Assembly: GCF_944324995.1 (NCBI RefSeq)
Contig: NZ_CALUYL010000012.1
Span: 1-64,000, forward strand
Reading direction: 5' to 3'
DNA length: 64,000 nt
Origin: an uncultured Mailhella sp.
Lineage (GTDB): Bacteria > Desulfobacterota > Desulfovibrionia > Desulfovibrionales > Desulfovibrionaceae
The stretch's first letter is position 1, and each line of letters opens with the position of its first letter. The position numbers and the translations under genes are program-made. The notes under the pieces were generated by a model. It was given only the letters and a program-made list of their open reading frames with translations. It was not told where the DNA came from and searched no databases. Positions 25,765-37,044 of this stretch are shown piece by piece.

Positions 25765-26586
25765 ATGAATCAGCAAGCCTGGGACATCACCCTTGAACAT
25801 CTCGACGGCGGCTACGACGGCCGCATCGTGCTGAAGGACTTTTCCGCCGTCATCCCCGCCGGAACCATCACCACCATCCTCGGCGAATCCGGCTGCGGCA
25901 AGACCACCCTTCTGCGCCTGCTGCTGGGCCTGAACCGCCCCTATGCGGGCTCCATACGCATCGGCGGGCGCGACGTGTGCAACATGTCGGAAACGCAGTT
26001 CCGCAAGATGCGACGCCGCTTCGGCGTGCTCTTTCAGGACGGAGCGCTCATCAGCTCCCTCACCCTCGCCGAAAACGTGGCCCTGCCCCTTGTGGAGCAC
26101 ACGAAACTGCCCAGAAAAACCCTGCGCGAAGCCGCCCTGCGCACCCTGGCTCTCGTGGGTCTGGAAAAGTTCGGCTCCTACTATCCGGGCGAGCTTTCCG
26201 GCGGCATGCGCAAGCGCGCAGGCCTCGCCCGGGCCATCGTCACGGAGCCGCCCGTGCTCTTCTGCGACGAACCCACCTCCGGCCTTGATCCCATCACGGC
26301 CGCGCAGATGGATCAGCTTCTGCTCGACATGAAGGCCTGCTATCCTTCCATGACCACCGTGGTGGTCACGCACGACCTCGGCAGCGTGGAACACATTGCC
26401 GAACACGTGCTCGTGCTGCAAAACGGACGTGCGGCCTTCTCCGGCTCCAAGGAAGAACTTCACGCGTCGCAGGACCCCTATCTGCGCCGTTTTCTCGACC
26501 GTAAATTTGAAGAATCCCGCCGCATGGCGGCTCCGCCCCTGGACAGCTCCGTACGCAAGGCGCTGGCCGAATGGCTGGACGATTAA
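25765..26586 (+). CDS. mlaF: MlaF-family ABC transporter ATPase
   Basis: A 273-residue ABC ATPase powering the Mla complex. Walker A is GESGCGKTTLLRL near residue 40, the Q-loop LFQDGALISSLT matches the MlaF type, the ABC signature is LSGGMRKRAGLARAI, and Walker B reads PVLFCDEPTSGLDP. The H-loop histidine is in VVVTHDLGS. It lies 7 bp after mlaE and 10 bp before mlaD, so the proteins are surely translated from one message. The C-terminal tail is slightly longer than in E. coli MlaF. Confidence 0.94.
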   Translation: MNQQAWDITLEHLDGGYDGRIVLKDFSAVIPAGTITTILGESGCGKTTLLRLLLGLNRPYAGSIRIGGRDVCNMSETQFRKMRRRFGVLFQDGALISSLTLAENVALPLVEHTKLPRKTLREAALRTLALVGLEKFGSYYPGELSGGMRKRAGLARAIVTEPPVLFCDEPTSGLDPITAAQMDQLLLDMKACYPSMTTVVVTHDLGSVEHIAEHVLVLQNGRAAFSGSKEELHASQDPYLRRFLDRKFEESRRMAAPPLDSSVRKALAEWLDD

Positions 26587-26596
26587 CGAGGAACCT

Positions 26597-27040
26597 ATGT
26601 CAGCTGCAAAGAACATCGTCATTGGAATATTCGTGGTCATCGGCCTTGTCTGCGTGGCCTATCTCACCATCAAGCTCGGCCGCATGGAAGTGCTCGGCGA
26701 CAGCGGCTACACCGTGACCGCGCGCTTCTCTTCCGTGGCCGGTCTGCGCGTCGGAGCCAGCGTGGAAATCGCCGGCGTGTCCATCGGCCGGGTGTCCGCC
26801 ATCCGGCTCGACACCAAGGACTACACCGCCCACGTCGATCTGCACATCAACGAAGGCGTGCCGCTCTCCGAAGACGTCATGGCCTCGGTGAAGACCAGCG
26901 GCCTCATCGGCGACAAGTACATCGCCATCACGCCCGGAGGCTCGGAAACCCCGCTCGAACCCGGCAGCCTCATTACCGACACGGAACCCGCCCTTGACCT
27001 CGAAGCCCTGATCGGCAAAGTCGTTTTCGGAGGTGTATAA
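26597..27040 (+). CDS. mlaD: MlaD-family outer-membrane lipid asymmetry substrate-binding protein (MCE domain)
   Basis: A 147-residue protein with one N-terminal helix (IVIGIFVVIGLVCVAYLTI) and one MCE domain (YTVTARFSSVAGLRVGASVE, IAGVSIGRVSAI, SGLIGDKYIAI). MlaD forms a hexameric ring on the permease and passes phospholipid to MlaC. The ATG at 26597, preceded by GAGGAACCT, is the natural start; the same frame is open further upstream inside mlaF but without support. Its TAA overlaps the mlaC ATG by one base. Length is at the short end for the family. Confidence 0.93.
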   Translation: MSAAKNIVIGIFVVIGLVCVAYLTIKLGRMEVLGDSGYTVTARFSSVAGLRVGASVEIAGVSIGRVSAIRLDTKDYTAHVDLHINEGVPLSEDVMASVKTSGLIGDKYIAITPGGSETPLEPGSLITDTEPALDLEALIGKVVFGGV

Positions 27041-27669
27041 TGCGCATCAAAATCTTCCTTCTCTCCCTGGTTCTCTGCGTGCTCGCCGCGGCCCTCCCCG
27101 TCCACGCCGCGGACATGACCGCCCGTCAGACCGCCGAGGCCGGCGCCGACCGCATACTCGCCCTGCTCAACGATCCGGCCTTCAAAACGCCGGAAGGCAA
27201 GCCCGTCATCCGCAAGAAGATTGAGGACGCCGTGCTTGACCTCTTCGACTTCGAGGAGTTCTCCACCCGTACCGTAGGCCCCACCTGGCGGCAGTTCACG
27301 CCCGAGCAGAAACAGCAGTTCAAGGACGCCTTTACCGAACTTCTGCGCAACACCTACATCGACACGCTCGATGAATACAACGGTCAGAAGATCCGCTTCA
27401 CCGGCGAAATCAGCGCCGGCAACGGCAAGCGCGTGGAAGTGCAGATGGAATTTCTCGCCGATCAGAAGACCTACCCCGTGGCCTTCCGCATGCTGGAAAA
27501 GAACAATCGCTGGGTCGTGTACGACGTGCTCATCGAGGGCATCAGCATGATCAAGAACTACCGCGATCAGTTCCGCGACATTCTGACCAAGAACTCCCCG
27601 CAGGAACTCATTGAACGCGTGAAGGTCAAGGCCGAAGAACAGAAGAACAAACCCAAGGAAGCCAAGTAA
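27040..27669 (+). CDS. mlaC: MlaC-family periplasmic phospholipid-binding protein
   Basis: A 209-residue secreted protein. The signal peptide is clear (KIFLLSLVLCVLAAALPVHA, cleavage after HAA or HA). The mature part shows the MlaC/Ttg2D pattern: LFDFEEFSTRTVGPTWRQFT, QKQQFKDAFTELLRNTYID, and FRMLEKNNRWVVYDVLIEGISMIKNYR. It ferries phospholipids across the periplasm between MlaD and MlaA. Both ends overlap its neighbours by one base (TAATG), indicating tight translational coupling. The lysine- and glutamate-rich C-terminus (KAEEQKNKPKEAK) is probably disordered. Confidence 0.93.
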   Translation: MRIKIFLLSLVLCVLAAALPVHAADMTARQTAEAGADRILALLNDPAFKTPEGKPVIRKKIEDAVLDLFDFEEFSTRTVGPTWRQFTPEQKQQFKDAFTELLRNTYIDTLDEYNGQKIRFTGEISAGNGKRVEVQMEFLADQKTYPVAFRMLEKNNRWVVYDVLIEGISMIKNYRDQFRDILTKNSPQELIERVKVKAEEQKNKPKEAK

Positions 27670-28496
27670 TGCGCACCGCAATTTTCGCCGCCCTTTTGGC
27701 CCTGGTTCTCGCCTGCGGCACAGGCTGCGCCTCCCGTCAGGAAAACGCTCCCGCCGCGTCGCAGCAGGTTGCCGCTGAAAGCGTCGCGCAGACCACCGAC
27801 GCCGGCGAAGACTTCGGCGGCCTCGACGACTACGACGACTACAGTGCCGAAGACCTCGCCGCTCAGGATGATCCGCTGGAAGGCTGGAACCGCTTCTGGT
27901 TCCACGTGAACGACTGGTTCCTCGAATACATCGTGAAGCCTCTGCACAAGGGCTACGCCTTTATCGTGCCCGAACCCATCCGCAACGGCGTCAGCAATTT
28001 TGCGCACAACGTGGCCTTCCCCGTGCGCATGCTCAACAGCCTGCTGCAGGGCGAGTTCGCGCAGGCCGGCGTGGAATTCGACCGTTCCGTGGTGAACTTC
28101 ATGGTCAGCCTCGGCTTTGCCGACGTGGCCAGTCAGAGCCAGCCGCTCTACCCCTATCACCCCGAAACCGAAAACTTCGACTACACGCTCGGAGTGTGGG
28201 GCGTACCCGACGGGCCGTACTTCATCATTCCCTTCCTCGGGCCTTCCACCGTTCGCGGGGCCGTGGGCGAAACCGGCGACGCCTTCATGAAGCCGCAGTA
28301 CTACGCACTCGACTGGGAAGTGAGCACCGCAAGCAGCGTGTACTTCGCCTTCAACGGCGCCGACGCCCTCTACAAGCCCTACGATCAGATTACCGAATCC
28401 GCTCTGGAACCCTATGTGGCCCTGCGCAACGCCTACCTCAACATGCGGAAAAACCGCCTGCAGCGCATGACCTTCTCTTCCAACACTCAGGACTAG
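27669..28496 (+). CDS. mlaA: MlaA/VacJ-family outer-membrane lipoprotein
   Basis: A 275-residue lipoprotein. The N-terminal signal ends at VLACGTGC, giving two candidate lipidation cysteines. An acidic linker (GEDFGGLDDYDDYSAEDLA) follows, then the VacJ core: DDPLEGWNRFWFHVNDWFLEY, VPEPIRNGVSNFAHNVAFP, and the diagnostic GVWGVPDGPYFIIPFLGPST. In E. coli MlaA removes phospholipid from the outer leaflet of the outer membrane in company with a porin. Here it is the last gene of the five-gene mla operon, overlapping mlaC by one base. The start of gpt lies 14 bp after its stop. Confidence 0.94.
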   Translation: MRTAIFAALLALVLACGTGCASRQENAPAASQQVAAESVAQTTDAGEDFGGLDDYDDYSAEDLAAQDDPLEGWNRFWFHVNDWFLEYIVKPLHKGYAFIVPEPIRNGVSNFAHNVAFPVRMLNSLLQGEFAQAGVEFDRSVVNFMVSLGFADVASQSQPLYPYHPETENFDYTLGVWGVPDGPYFIIPFLGPSTVRGAVGETGDAFMKPQYYALDWEVSTASSVYFAFNGADALYKPYDQITESALEPYVALRNAYLNMRKNRLQRMTFSSNTQD

Positions 28497-28510
28497 CCAG
28501 GAGACCTACC

Positions 28511-29008
28511 GTGGCCAAATCAGACCGTTATCACAAAACCTTCCCCGTAACCTGGGAACAGCTCCACCGCGACGCCAAGGCTCTCTCCTGGCGCCTTCTG
28601 GAACGCGGCAAGTTCACCAAAATCGTGGCCGTCACCCGCGGCGGACTCATTCCCGCAGGCATCATCGCCCGCGAGCTCAACATCCGCCACATCGACACCG
28701 CCTGCATCATGCTCTACAACTACCGCGAGGAAGGCGATCAGGAAACCGTGCTCAAGAGCGCCGATCCTTCCTTCAACTCGGAAGAGACCCTCGTCATCGA
28801 CGACCTCGTGGACACCGGCCACACCGCCAAAATTCTGCGCGACATGCTGCCCAAGGCGCATTTCGCCACGCTGTACGCCAAGCCTGCGGGCATCCCCCTC
28901 GTGGACAGCTTCGTCACCGAGCTCAGTCAGGACACATGGGTGCTGTTCCCCTGGGATTCCGAAGTGCAGTACACCAAGCCCATCATCGATCTCAAGGAAG
29001 GCGACTGA
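28511..29008 (+). CDS. gpt: Xanthine-guanine phosphoribosyltransferase-like purine salvage enzyme
   Basis: A 165-residue type I phosphoribosyltransferase. The PRPP-binding motif is ETLVIDDLVDTGHTA, the N-terminal part KIVAVTRGGLIPAGIIARELNIR and the C-terminal WVLFPWDSE match Gpt, which makes XMP, GMP or IMP from the free base and PRPP. I place the start at GTG 28511, preceded by GGAGACC; upstream in-frame sequence lies inside mlaA and is not protein-like. It may be read through from the mla operon and is followed by a strong terminator. Confidence 0.9.
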   Translation: MAKSDRYHKTFPVTWEQLHRDAKALSWRLLERGKFTKIVAVTRGGLIPAGIIARELNIRHIDTACIMLYNYREEGDQETVLKSADPSFNSEETLVIDDLVDTGHTAKILRDMLPKAHFATLYAKPAGIPLVDSFVTELSQDTWVLFPWDSEVQYTKPIIDLKEGD

Positions 29009-29024
29009 GGCGTTGTCTCCCATC

Positions 29025-29056
29025 GAAAAAAGGCCGGTTTTACCGGCCTTTTTTTA
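29025..29056 (+). terminator. Terminator after gpt
   Basis: Perfect stem AAGGCCGG with CCGGCCTT around TTTTA, followed by a long T-run. Ends the mla-gpt transcription unit. Confidence 0.9.
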
Positions 29057-29195
29057 TTTCCGCACGCCGACTTTTCCGGGAAAAGGAATTGACAGCACGC
29101 GTCGTCTGTGCTCCCATTCCCCCGTTCGGGGGCAATAACCGTTTTTTCTTCCGACGGGCAGCCGCCCCTCGCCGCCCATAACGAAAAGAGTCATC

Positions 29196-32702
<3,507 letters not shown>

Positions 32703-32714
<12 letters not shown>

Positions 32715-32733
32715 AAAAAATTTTTCGTTTCCG
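32703..32733 (+). terminator. Hairpin overlapping the end of nifJ
   Basis: GCGGAAAC pairs perfectly with GTTTCCGC, and the inside GAAAAA pairs with TTTTTC. The stop codon lies within the stem. An A-run rather than a T-run follows, so it may be a 3'-end stabilising structure or a weak terminator. Confidence 0.45.
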
Positions 32734-32743
32734 CAAAAAAAGA

Positions 32744-32773
32744 CTTGCCAAGCCGCGGCAAATTGTCTATCTA
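32744..32773 (+). promoter_or_regulatory. Sigma-70-type promoter of tRNA-Leu
   Basis: TTGCCA (32744-32749) and TATCTA (32768-32773) are separated by 18 bp. The -10 box lies 9 bases before the tRNA start. Confidence 0.55.
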
Positions 32774-32782
32774 CATTCCTGC

Positions 32783-32869
32783 GCCGAAGTGGTGAAATTG
32801 GTAGACACGCTAGGTTCAGGGTCTAGTTCCCGTTCGGGAGTAAGAGTTCGAGTCTCTTCTTCGGCACCA
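32783..32869 (+). tRNA. tRNA-Leu (anticodon CAG)
   Basis: An 87-base class II tRNA with the CCA end encoded. Acceptor stem GCCGAAG pairs with CTTCGGC, the anticodon arm CTAGG-TTCAGGG-TCTAG places CAG at 32817-32819, a variable arm (TTCCCGTTCGGGAG) is present, and the T-arm contains AGTTCGAGTCT. It decodes CUG, a very frequent codon in this GC-rich DNA. A terminator follows directly. Confidence 0.96.
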
Positions 32870-32881
32870 GAAGCACGCAAA

Positions 32882-32917
32882 GTCCGTGAGGTCATCCTCA
32901 CGGGCTTTTTTATTTTT
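32882..32917 (+). terminator. Terminator of tRNA-Leu
   Basis: CCGTGAGG pairs with CCTCACGG around GTCAT-type loop bases, followed by GCTTTTTTATTTTT. Located 14 bp after the CCA end. Confidence 0.9.
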
Positions 32918-33262
32918 CTCTTCCGCAGACAAAAACAAGAACCGGGCGTCGGGCTCTTCCATCGCCTGATGGCCGGGCGCTCTTGTGCGCGCCTTTTCCC
33001 GGGAGTCTTTGTTCCGGCTTTTTCGCGCGCCGCAACGCTTCCGGCAGACGCAATTGAAATCCGCGGCCCGCTGTGCTAGAGCTTTTTTCAGGGAAATGCG
33101 GAAAAACGCGACGCCGATGCGCCGCTTCGTCCGCGCGCGGCCGCACAGCATCATGCCGCCGCCCTCTCCGCCGCATCCGCAGGCGCGGACTTCGCATTTC
33201 ATGAACACGCGCCGGTCGCGCCGGCATCCGCGCTCGCCCCGCGTCCGCGGAAAGGACGCCTT
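32918..33262. other. Intergenic region upstream of the esterase cassette
   Basis: About 345 bp of GC-rich sequence with no convincing gene. A plausible sigma-70 promoter (33054-33082) is the only feature I can support; if used, it gives a 5' leader of roughly 170 bases. Confidence 0.5.
33054..33082 (+). promoter_or_regulatory. Putative promoter of the esterase/ATP-grasp operon
   Basis: TTGAAA and TAGAGC separated by 17 bp, about 180 bases before the ATG at 33263. Confidence 0.4.
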
Positions 33263-34033
33263 ATGGTCAAAACCTGGAACATTGCCATCCCCGAACTCAC
33301 CGGCAGGGAAAAACGCCGGGCCTATCTCTACCTTCCCACCATGTACCGGGATCAGCCCCGCCGTCGCTTCCCCGTGCTCTACATGTTCGACGGCCACAAC
33401 GTCTTCTTCGATTCCCACGCCACCCACGGCAAAAGCTGGGGCCTTTCCGAATACCTCGACTTCTTCGACGTGCCCCTCATCGTGGCCGCCGTGGAATGCA
33501 ATCATCATCCCGACAACGGCCGCCTCTCCGAATATTCTCCCTACGACTTCTGCGATCCCGAATTCGGCAGCGTCACCGGCCGGGGCGACATCACCATGGA
33601 ATGGCTCGTGAACACGTTCAAGCCCTCCATCGACCGGCGCTGGCGCACCATTCCCTGGCGCGAGCAGACCTTCATTGCGGGCAGCTCCATGGGCGGCCTC
33701 ATGAGCCTCTACGCCGTGACGAAGTACAACGAAATCTTCTCCCGCGCGGCGGCGCTTTCCCCCCACATCTGGGCGGACAGAAAAAAGCTGACCGACCTCA
33801 TCCGCACGGCCCCGCTCTCACCCGACACCGTGGTGTACATGGACTGGGGCTCGGAAGAATTCGGAGGCAACCGCCGCATGGCGCACGATCTGCGCCTCGT
33901 GGCCGACGCCATCTTCGACCGCGGCATTCATCTGACCGCGCGCGTGGTTCCCGGCGGCGAACACAGCGAAGCCAGCTGGGAAAAGCAGACGCCCTTCTTC
34001 ATCGACACCCTCATGTACGGCCTGGACGGCTGA
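33263..34033 (+). CDS. Esterase-fold alpha/beta hydrolase (enterochelin-esterase-like family), cassette gene 1
   Basis: A 256-residue alpha/beta hydrolase of the esterase D / Fes-like family. The N-terminal strand pattern KRRAYLYLPTMY, the FPVLYMFDGHNVFFD segment, the nucleophile elbow GSSMGGLMS (Ser near 148) and a C-terminal His in GGEHSEASWE form the expected catalytic set; the acid is probably in MDWGSEE. No signal peptide is seen, so it should be cytoplasmic. A second hydrolase gene starts 20 bp downstream and an ATP-grasp ligase follows. Substrate unknown; the pairing with a ligase suggests hydrolysis or trimming of an ester or amide conjugate, which is inference. Confidence 0.82.
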   Translation: MVKTWNIAIPELTGREKRRAYLYLPTMYRDQPRRRFPVLYMFDGHNVFFDSHATHGKSWGLSEYLDFFDVPLIVAAVECNHHPDNGRLSEYSPYDFCDPEFGSVTGRGDITMEWLVNTFKPSIDRRWRTIPWREQTFIAGSSMGGLMSLYAVTKYNEIFSRAAALSPHIWADRKKLTDLIRTAPLSPDTVVYMDWGSEEFGGNRRMAHDLRLVADAIFDRGIHLTARVVPGGEHSEASWEKQTPFFIDTLMYGLDG

Positions 34034-34052
34034 CGCCAACTCGGAGGACAGC

Positions 34053-34817
34053 ATGCAGACAAGATACTTCAAGGAATACAGTCCCGCCCTCGGCCGCGAC
34101 ATGGAATGCAAGGTGTACGGTCACGCCGGCCGTCCCATGCTCTTCGTTCCCTGTCAGGACGGCCGCTTCTTCTCTTTTGAAGACTTCCACATGTCCGACA
34201 CCATGGCCCCGTGGATAGAAGACGGCAGACTCATGGTCATTGCCGTGGACACCATCGATCAGGAAACGTGGTCCAACAAGAGCGGCGATCCGTGGTGGCG
34301 CATCCGCCGTCACGAAGCGTGGATGAATCATCTTTTCAACGAAATCGTGCCCTTCGGTCAGCATCTGGCGCGCGTGGCCAACGGCTGGGACGGGCATCCC
34401 GGCCTCATCGCCTTCGGATGCAGTCTCGGCGCGCTCCATGCGGCCAACCTGTACCTGCGCCGTCCAGATCTCTTCAACGGGCTGCTGGCGCTTTCGGGCA
34501 TCTACACGGCGAGCTACGGCTTCGGCTCCTACATGGACGACGTGGTGTACGGCAATTCTCCCGTGGACTACATGGCGAATTTCCCGTCCGACCATCCCTA
34601 CATTCCTCTGTACAACAGCCAGCGCGCCGCCATCTGCGTGGGCCAGGGAGCGTGGGAACTGCCCGAATCCACGAGGCAGCTCAAGGACATTTTTGAAAGA
34701 AAGGGTATTCATCTCTGGGTGGATATCTGGGGACACGACGTCAATCACGACTGGCCGTGGTGGTATCGGCAGGTGGAATACTTTCTGCCGTGGCTGCTCG
34801 GCGAACGCGCAGCCTGA
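34053..34817 (+). CDS. Esterase-fold alpha/beta hydrolase, cassette gene 2
   Basis: A 254-residue hydrolase related to esterase-D-type proteins. The nucleophile elbow reads AFGCSLGALHA (Ser near 131) and the likely catalytic histidine is in WGHDVNHDWPWW. It shares little obvious sequence with the preceding hydrolase apart from fold landmarks, so the two probably have different substrates. It begins 20 bp after cassette gene 1 with GGAGG upstream (TCGGAGGACAGC). No export signal. The following ATP-grasp gene starts after an 83-bp spacer. Confidence 0.8.
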   Translation: MQTRYFKEYSPALGRDMECKVYGHAGRPMLFVPCQDGRFFSFEDFHMSDTMAPWIEDGRLMVIAVDTIDQETWSNKSGDPWWRIRRHEAWMNHLFNEIVPFGQHLARVANGWDGHPGLIAFGCSLGALHAANLYLRRPDLFNGLLALSGIYTASYGFGSYMDDVVYGNSPVDYMANFPSDHPYIPLYNSQRAAICVGQGAWELPESTRQLKDIFERKGIHLWVDIWGHDVNHDWPWWYRQVEYFLPWLLGERAA

Positions 34818-34900
34818 CATCTGAATTGCAGGGGGATGCCGGATCGGCGCGTCGCCGATCCGTTTCAGAAGGAAGGCGCCGAAAGGAGGATCAAGGCACC

Positions 34901-36097
34901 ATGAAAAACTTTGTGTTCATTTCACCGAATTTTCCCACAAACTACTGGAAGTTCTGCCATCACCTCAAGGCCGACGGCCTGAACGTGCTCGGCATAGGCG
35001 ATCAGCCCTATGACGAGCTTCTGCCGGAACTTCGGGCCAGCCTCAGCGAATACTACAAGGTGAGCAGTCTGGAAAATTACGATGAAGTGTACCGGGCCAT
35101 GGGCTTTTTCATCCACAAATACGGCCGCATCGACTGGCTGGAATCGAACAACGAATACTGGCTGGAACGTGACGCCGCCCTCCGCACCGACTTCAACATC
35201 ACGAGCGGATTCCAGAACAAGGACATTCCCAGCATCCGCTTCAAGTCGGGCATGAAGGAATTCTACCGCCGCGCAGGCATTGCCACGGCGCCCTATCACC
35301 TCGTGGACGACAGACAGGGCTGCCTTGACTTCATCGGCCGCGTGGGCTGGCCCGTGGTGGTGAAGCCCGACAACGGCGTGGGCGCGTCCGACACGCGCAA
35401 GCTTGCCTCCGAGGCCGACCTCGACGCCTTTCTTGCGCAAAAGAAATCCGGCGTGCCGTACATCATGGAAGAGTTCATCCACGCGGAAATCAATTCCTAC
35501 GACGCCATCTACAATTCCAAGGGCGAACCGATCTTCGAGACCGGCAACATCACGCCCAAGTCGCTGATGGACGTGGTGAACAACGCCGAAAACGTCATGT
35601 ACTACATTCTCAAGGATCTGCCCGACGACACCCGCGCCGCCGGACGCGCCACGGCCAAAAGCTTCGGCGTGAAGAGCCGCTTCGTGCACTTTGAATTCTT
35701 CCGGCTCACGCAGGATCAGGCAGGCATGGGGAAGAAAGGCGACGTGGTGGCGCTGGAAGTGAACATGCGCCCGAGCGGCGGCTACAGCCCCGACATGATG
35801 AACTTCGCGAACAGCACCGACGTGTACAAGATCTGGGCGGACATGATCGCCTTCGACCGCTCCACCCTGCCCGTGGGCGAACACTTCTACTGCGCCTTTG
35901 CCGGACGCCGCGACGGATGCGAGTTCCGCCTCTCCCGCGAGGAACTGGAGAAGAAGTACGCCGCAAACATGAAAATGATCGGGCGCATTCCTCCGGCGCT
36001 GGCCGACGCCATGGCGGATCAGATGTTCATCGCCACCTTCTCCACCAAGGAAGACATGAACGCCTTCTACGCCGACGCCCTGGCCCCGAAAAACTAG
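34901..36097 (+). CDS. ATP-grasp domain carboxylate ligase, cassette gene 3
   Basis: A 398-residue ATP-grasp enzyme. The N-terminal third resembles a pre-ATP-grasp Rossmann domain (FVFISPNFPTNYWKFCHHL). The ATP-grasp core shows GWPVVVKPDNGVGASDTRKL, YIMEEFIHAEINSYDAIY, and the magnesium-binding VALEVNMRPSGGYSPDMMNF. These enzymes join a carboxylate, via acyl phosphate, to an amine or similar nucleophile. The ATG at 34901 follows AAAGGAGG at 9 bases and is clearly the start. Together with two esterase-fold hydrolases it makes a three-gene cassette; the product is not predictable from sequence. Confidence 0.85.
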   Translation: MKNFVFISPNFPTNYWKFCHHLKADGLNVLGIGDQPYDELLPELRASLSEYYKVSSLENYDEVYRAMGFFIHKYGRIDWLESNNEYWLERDAALRTDFNITSGFQNKDIPSIRFKSGMKEFYRRAGIATAPYHLVDDRQGCLDFIGRVGWPVVVKPDNGVGASDTRKLASEADLDAFLAQKKSGVPYIMEEFIHAEINSYDAIYNSKGEPIFETGNITPKSLMDVVNNAENVMYYILKDLPDDTRAAGRATAKSFGVKSRFVHFEFFRLTQDQAGMGKKGDVVALEVNMRPSGGYSPDMMNFANSTDVYKIWADMIAFDRSTLPVGEHFYCAFAGRRDGCEFRLSREELEKKYAANMKMIGRIPPALADAMADQMFIATFSTKEDMNAFYADALAPKN

Positions 36098-36467
36098 TCG
36101 AACCTCCGACCAGAGCCGTTCCGACGACGCACGCCGCCTGCGGAACGCCCCTGTCCGGAGCCGAAATCTTTTCTCCTGTCTGCCGCTTCGACGCGGGCGC
36201 CTTCGCCCTCCCTTGTCCGGCCCGGAATCTTTTCTCCGGGCCCACCGTTTCGGCACGGACGCCTTCCACCGTCGGCGAGCGTTTCGGGCAAGAAATAGAA
36301 AGAATCGGCTATGGACAGGGGCGGGGAAAAGGCCCACCCTGAGCGTGCCGACTCTCCGATGGTCGGGGAGCGGCGTCCGTCGCCGCGCTGCGGCGCATGC
36401 GGACTCCGCTTCGGGAACGAAAGACGCCTCGAAGCGGCCTTCGGCCTTCAACCGCACAGGAAACATC
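36098..36467. repeat. Intergenic region with a 61-bp imperfect duplication
   Basis: The 370-bp spacer holds two copies, at about 36157-36217 and 36218-36278, sharing AATCTTTTCTCC near the start and a (C/T)TTCG-(A/G)C(G)CGG-GCGCCTTC-like second half. Both the AATCTT boxes (36165 and 36226) are 61 bp apart. No gene is supported before the flavoprotein ATG at 36468. Confidence 0.5.
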
Positions 36468-37001
36468 ATGAAAGACATCGTCATTATCTCGTCCAGCCCT
36501 CGCAAGGGCGGCAATTCCGATCTGCTTTGCGACCAGTTCATGAAAGGCGCGCTCGAAGCCGGGCACAAGGTGGAAAAAATCGCGCTTCGGGAAAAGAATC
36601 TGCATCCGTGCATGGGCTGCGGAGCCTGCGAAAAAAGCCGCCGCTGCGTGCAGAAGGACGACATGGCGGCCATTCTCGACAGACTTGTCGAAGCCGACGT
36701 CATCGTCATGGCCACGCCCGTGTATTTCTACACCATGAGCGCGCAGATGAAGACGCTCATCGACAGAACCGTGCCCCGCTACACCGAAATTTCGGGCAAG
36801 GAATTCTACTTCATCGCCACCGCCGCCGACGGCAACAAAAAGGCGCTGGAACGCACCATCGACGGCTTCCGCGGCTTTACCGACTGCCTGGACGGCGTAC
36901 AGGAAAAGGGCGTGCTTCTCGCTCCCGGCGTGTGGAAGAAAGGAGAAGTGACCGGCAACGCCGCCATGGAAGAGGCGTTCAACATGGGACGCAACGCCTG
37001 A
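36468..37001 (+). CDS. NADPH-dependent FMN reductase-like iron-sulfur flavoprotein
   Basis: A 177-residue flavodoxin-fold protein. The FMN phosphate loop is ISSSPRKGGNSDLL, and a compact cysteine motif LHPCMGCGACEKSRRCVQKDD (C-x2-C-x2-C-x5-C) matches the [4Fe-4S] site of archaeal-type iron-sulfur flavoproteins. ATPVYFYTMSAQMKTLIDR completes the flavin site. It would move electrons between ferredoxin and unidentified acceptors in the cytoplasm. The start at ATG 36468 follows CAGGAAAC; upstream in-frame sequence is repeat-rich and not protein-like. Single gene flanked by long non-coding stretches. Confidence 0.88.
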   Translation: MKDIVIISSSPRKGGNSDLLCDQFMKGALEAGHKVEKIALREKNLHPCMGCGACEKSRRCVQKDDMAAILDRLVEADVIVMATPVYFYTMSAQMKTLIDRTVPRYTEISGKEFYFIATAADGNKKALERTIDGFRGFTDCLDGVQEKGVLLAPGVWKKGEVTGNAAMEEAFNMGRNA

Positions 37002-37044
37002 GCGCTTTTCCCAGCAGTCCGCCCGCGCGGCGGAAGAGGATGAA

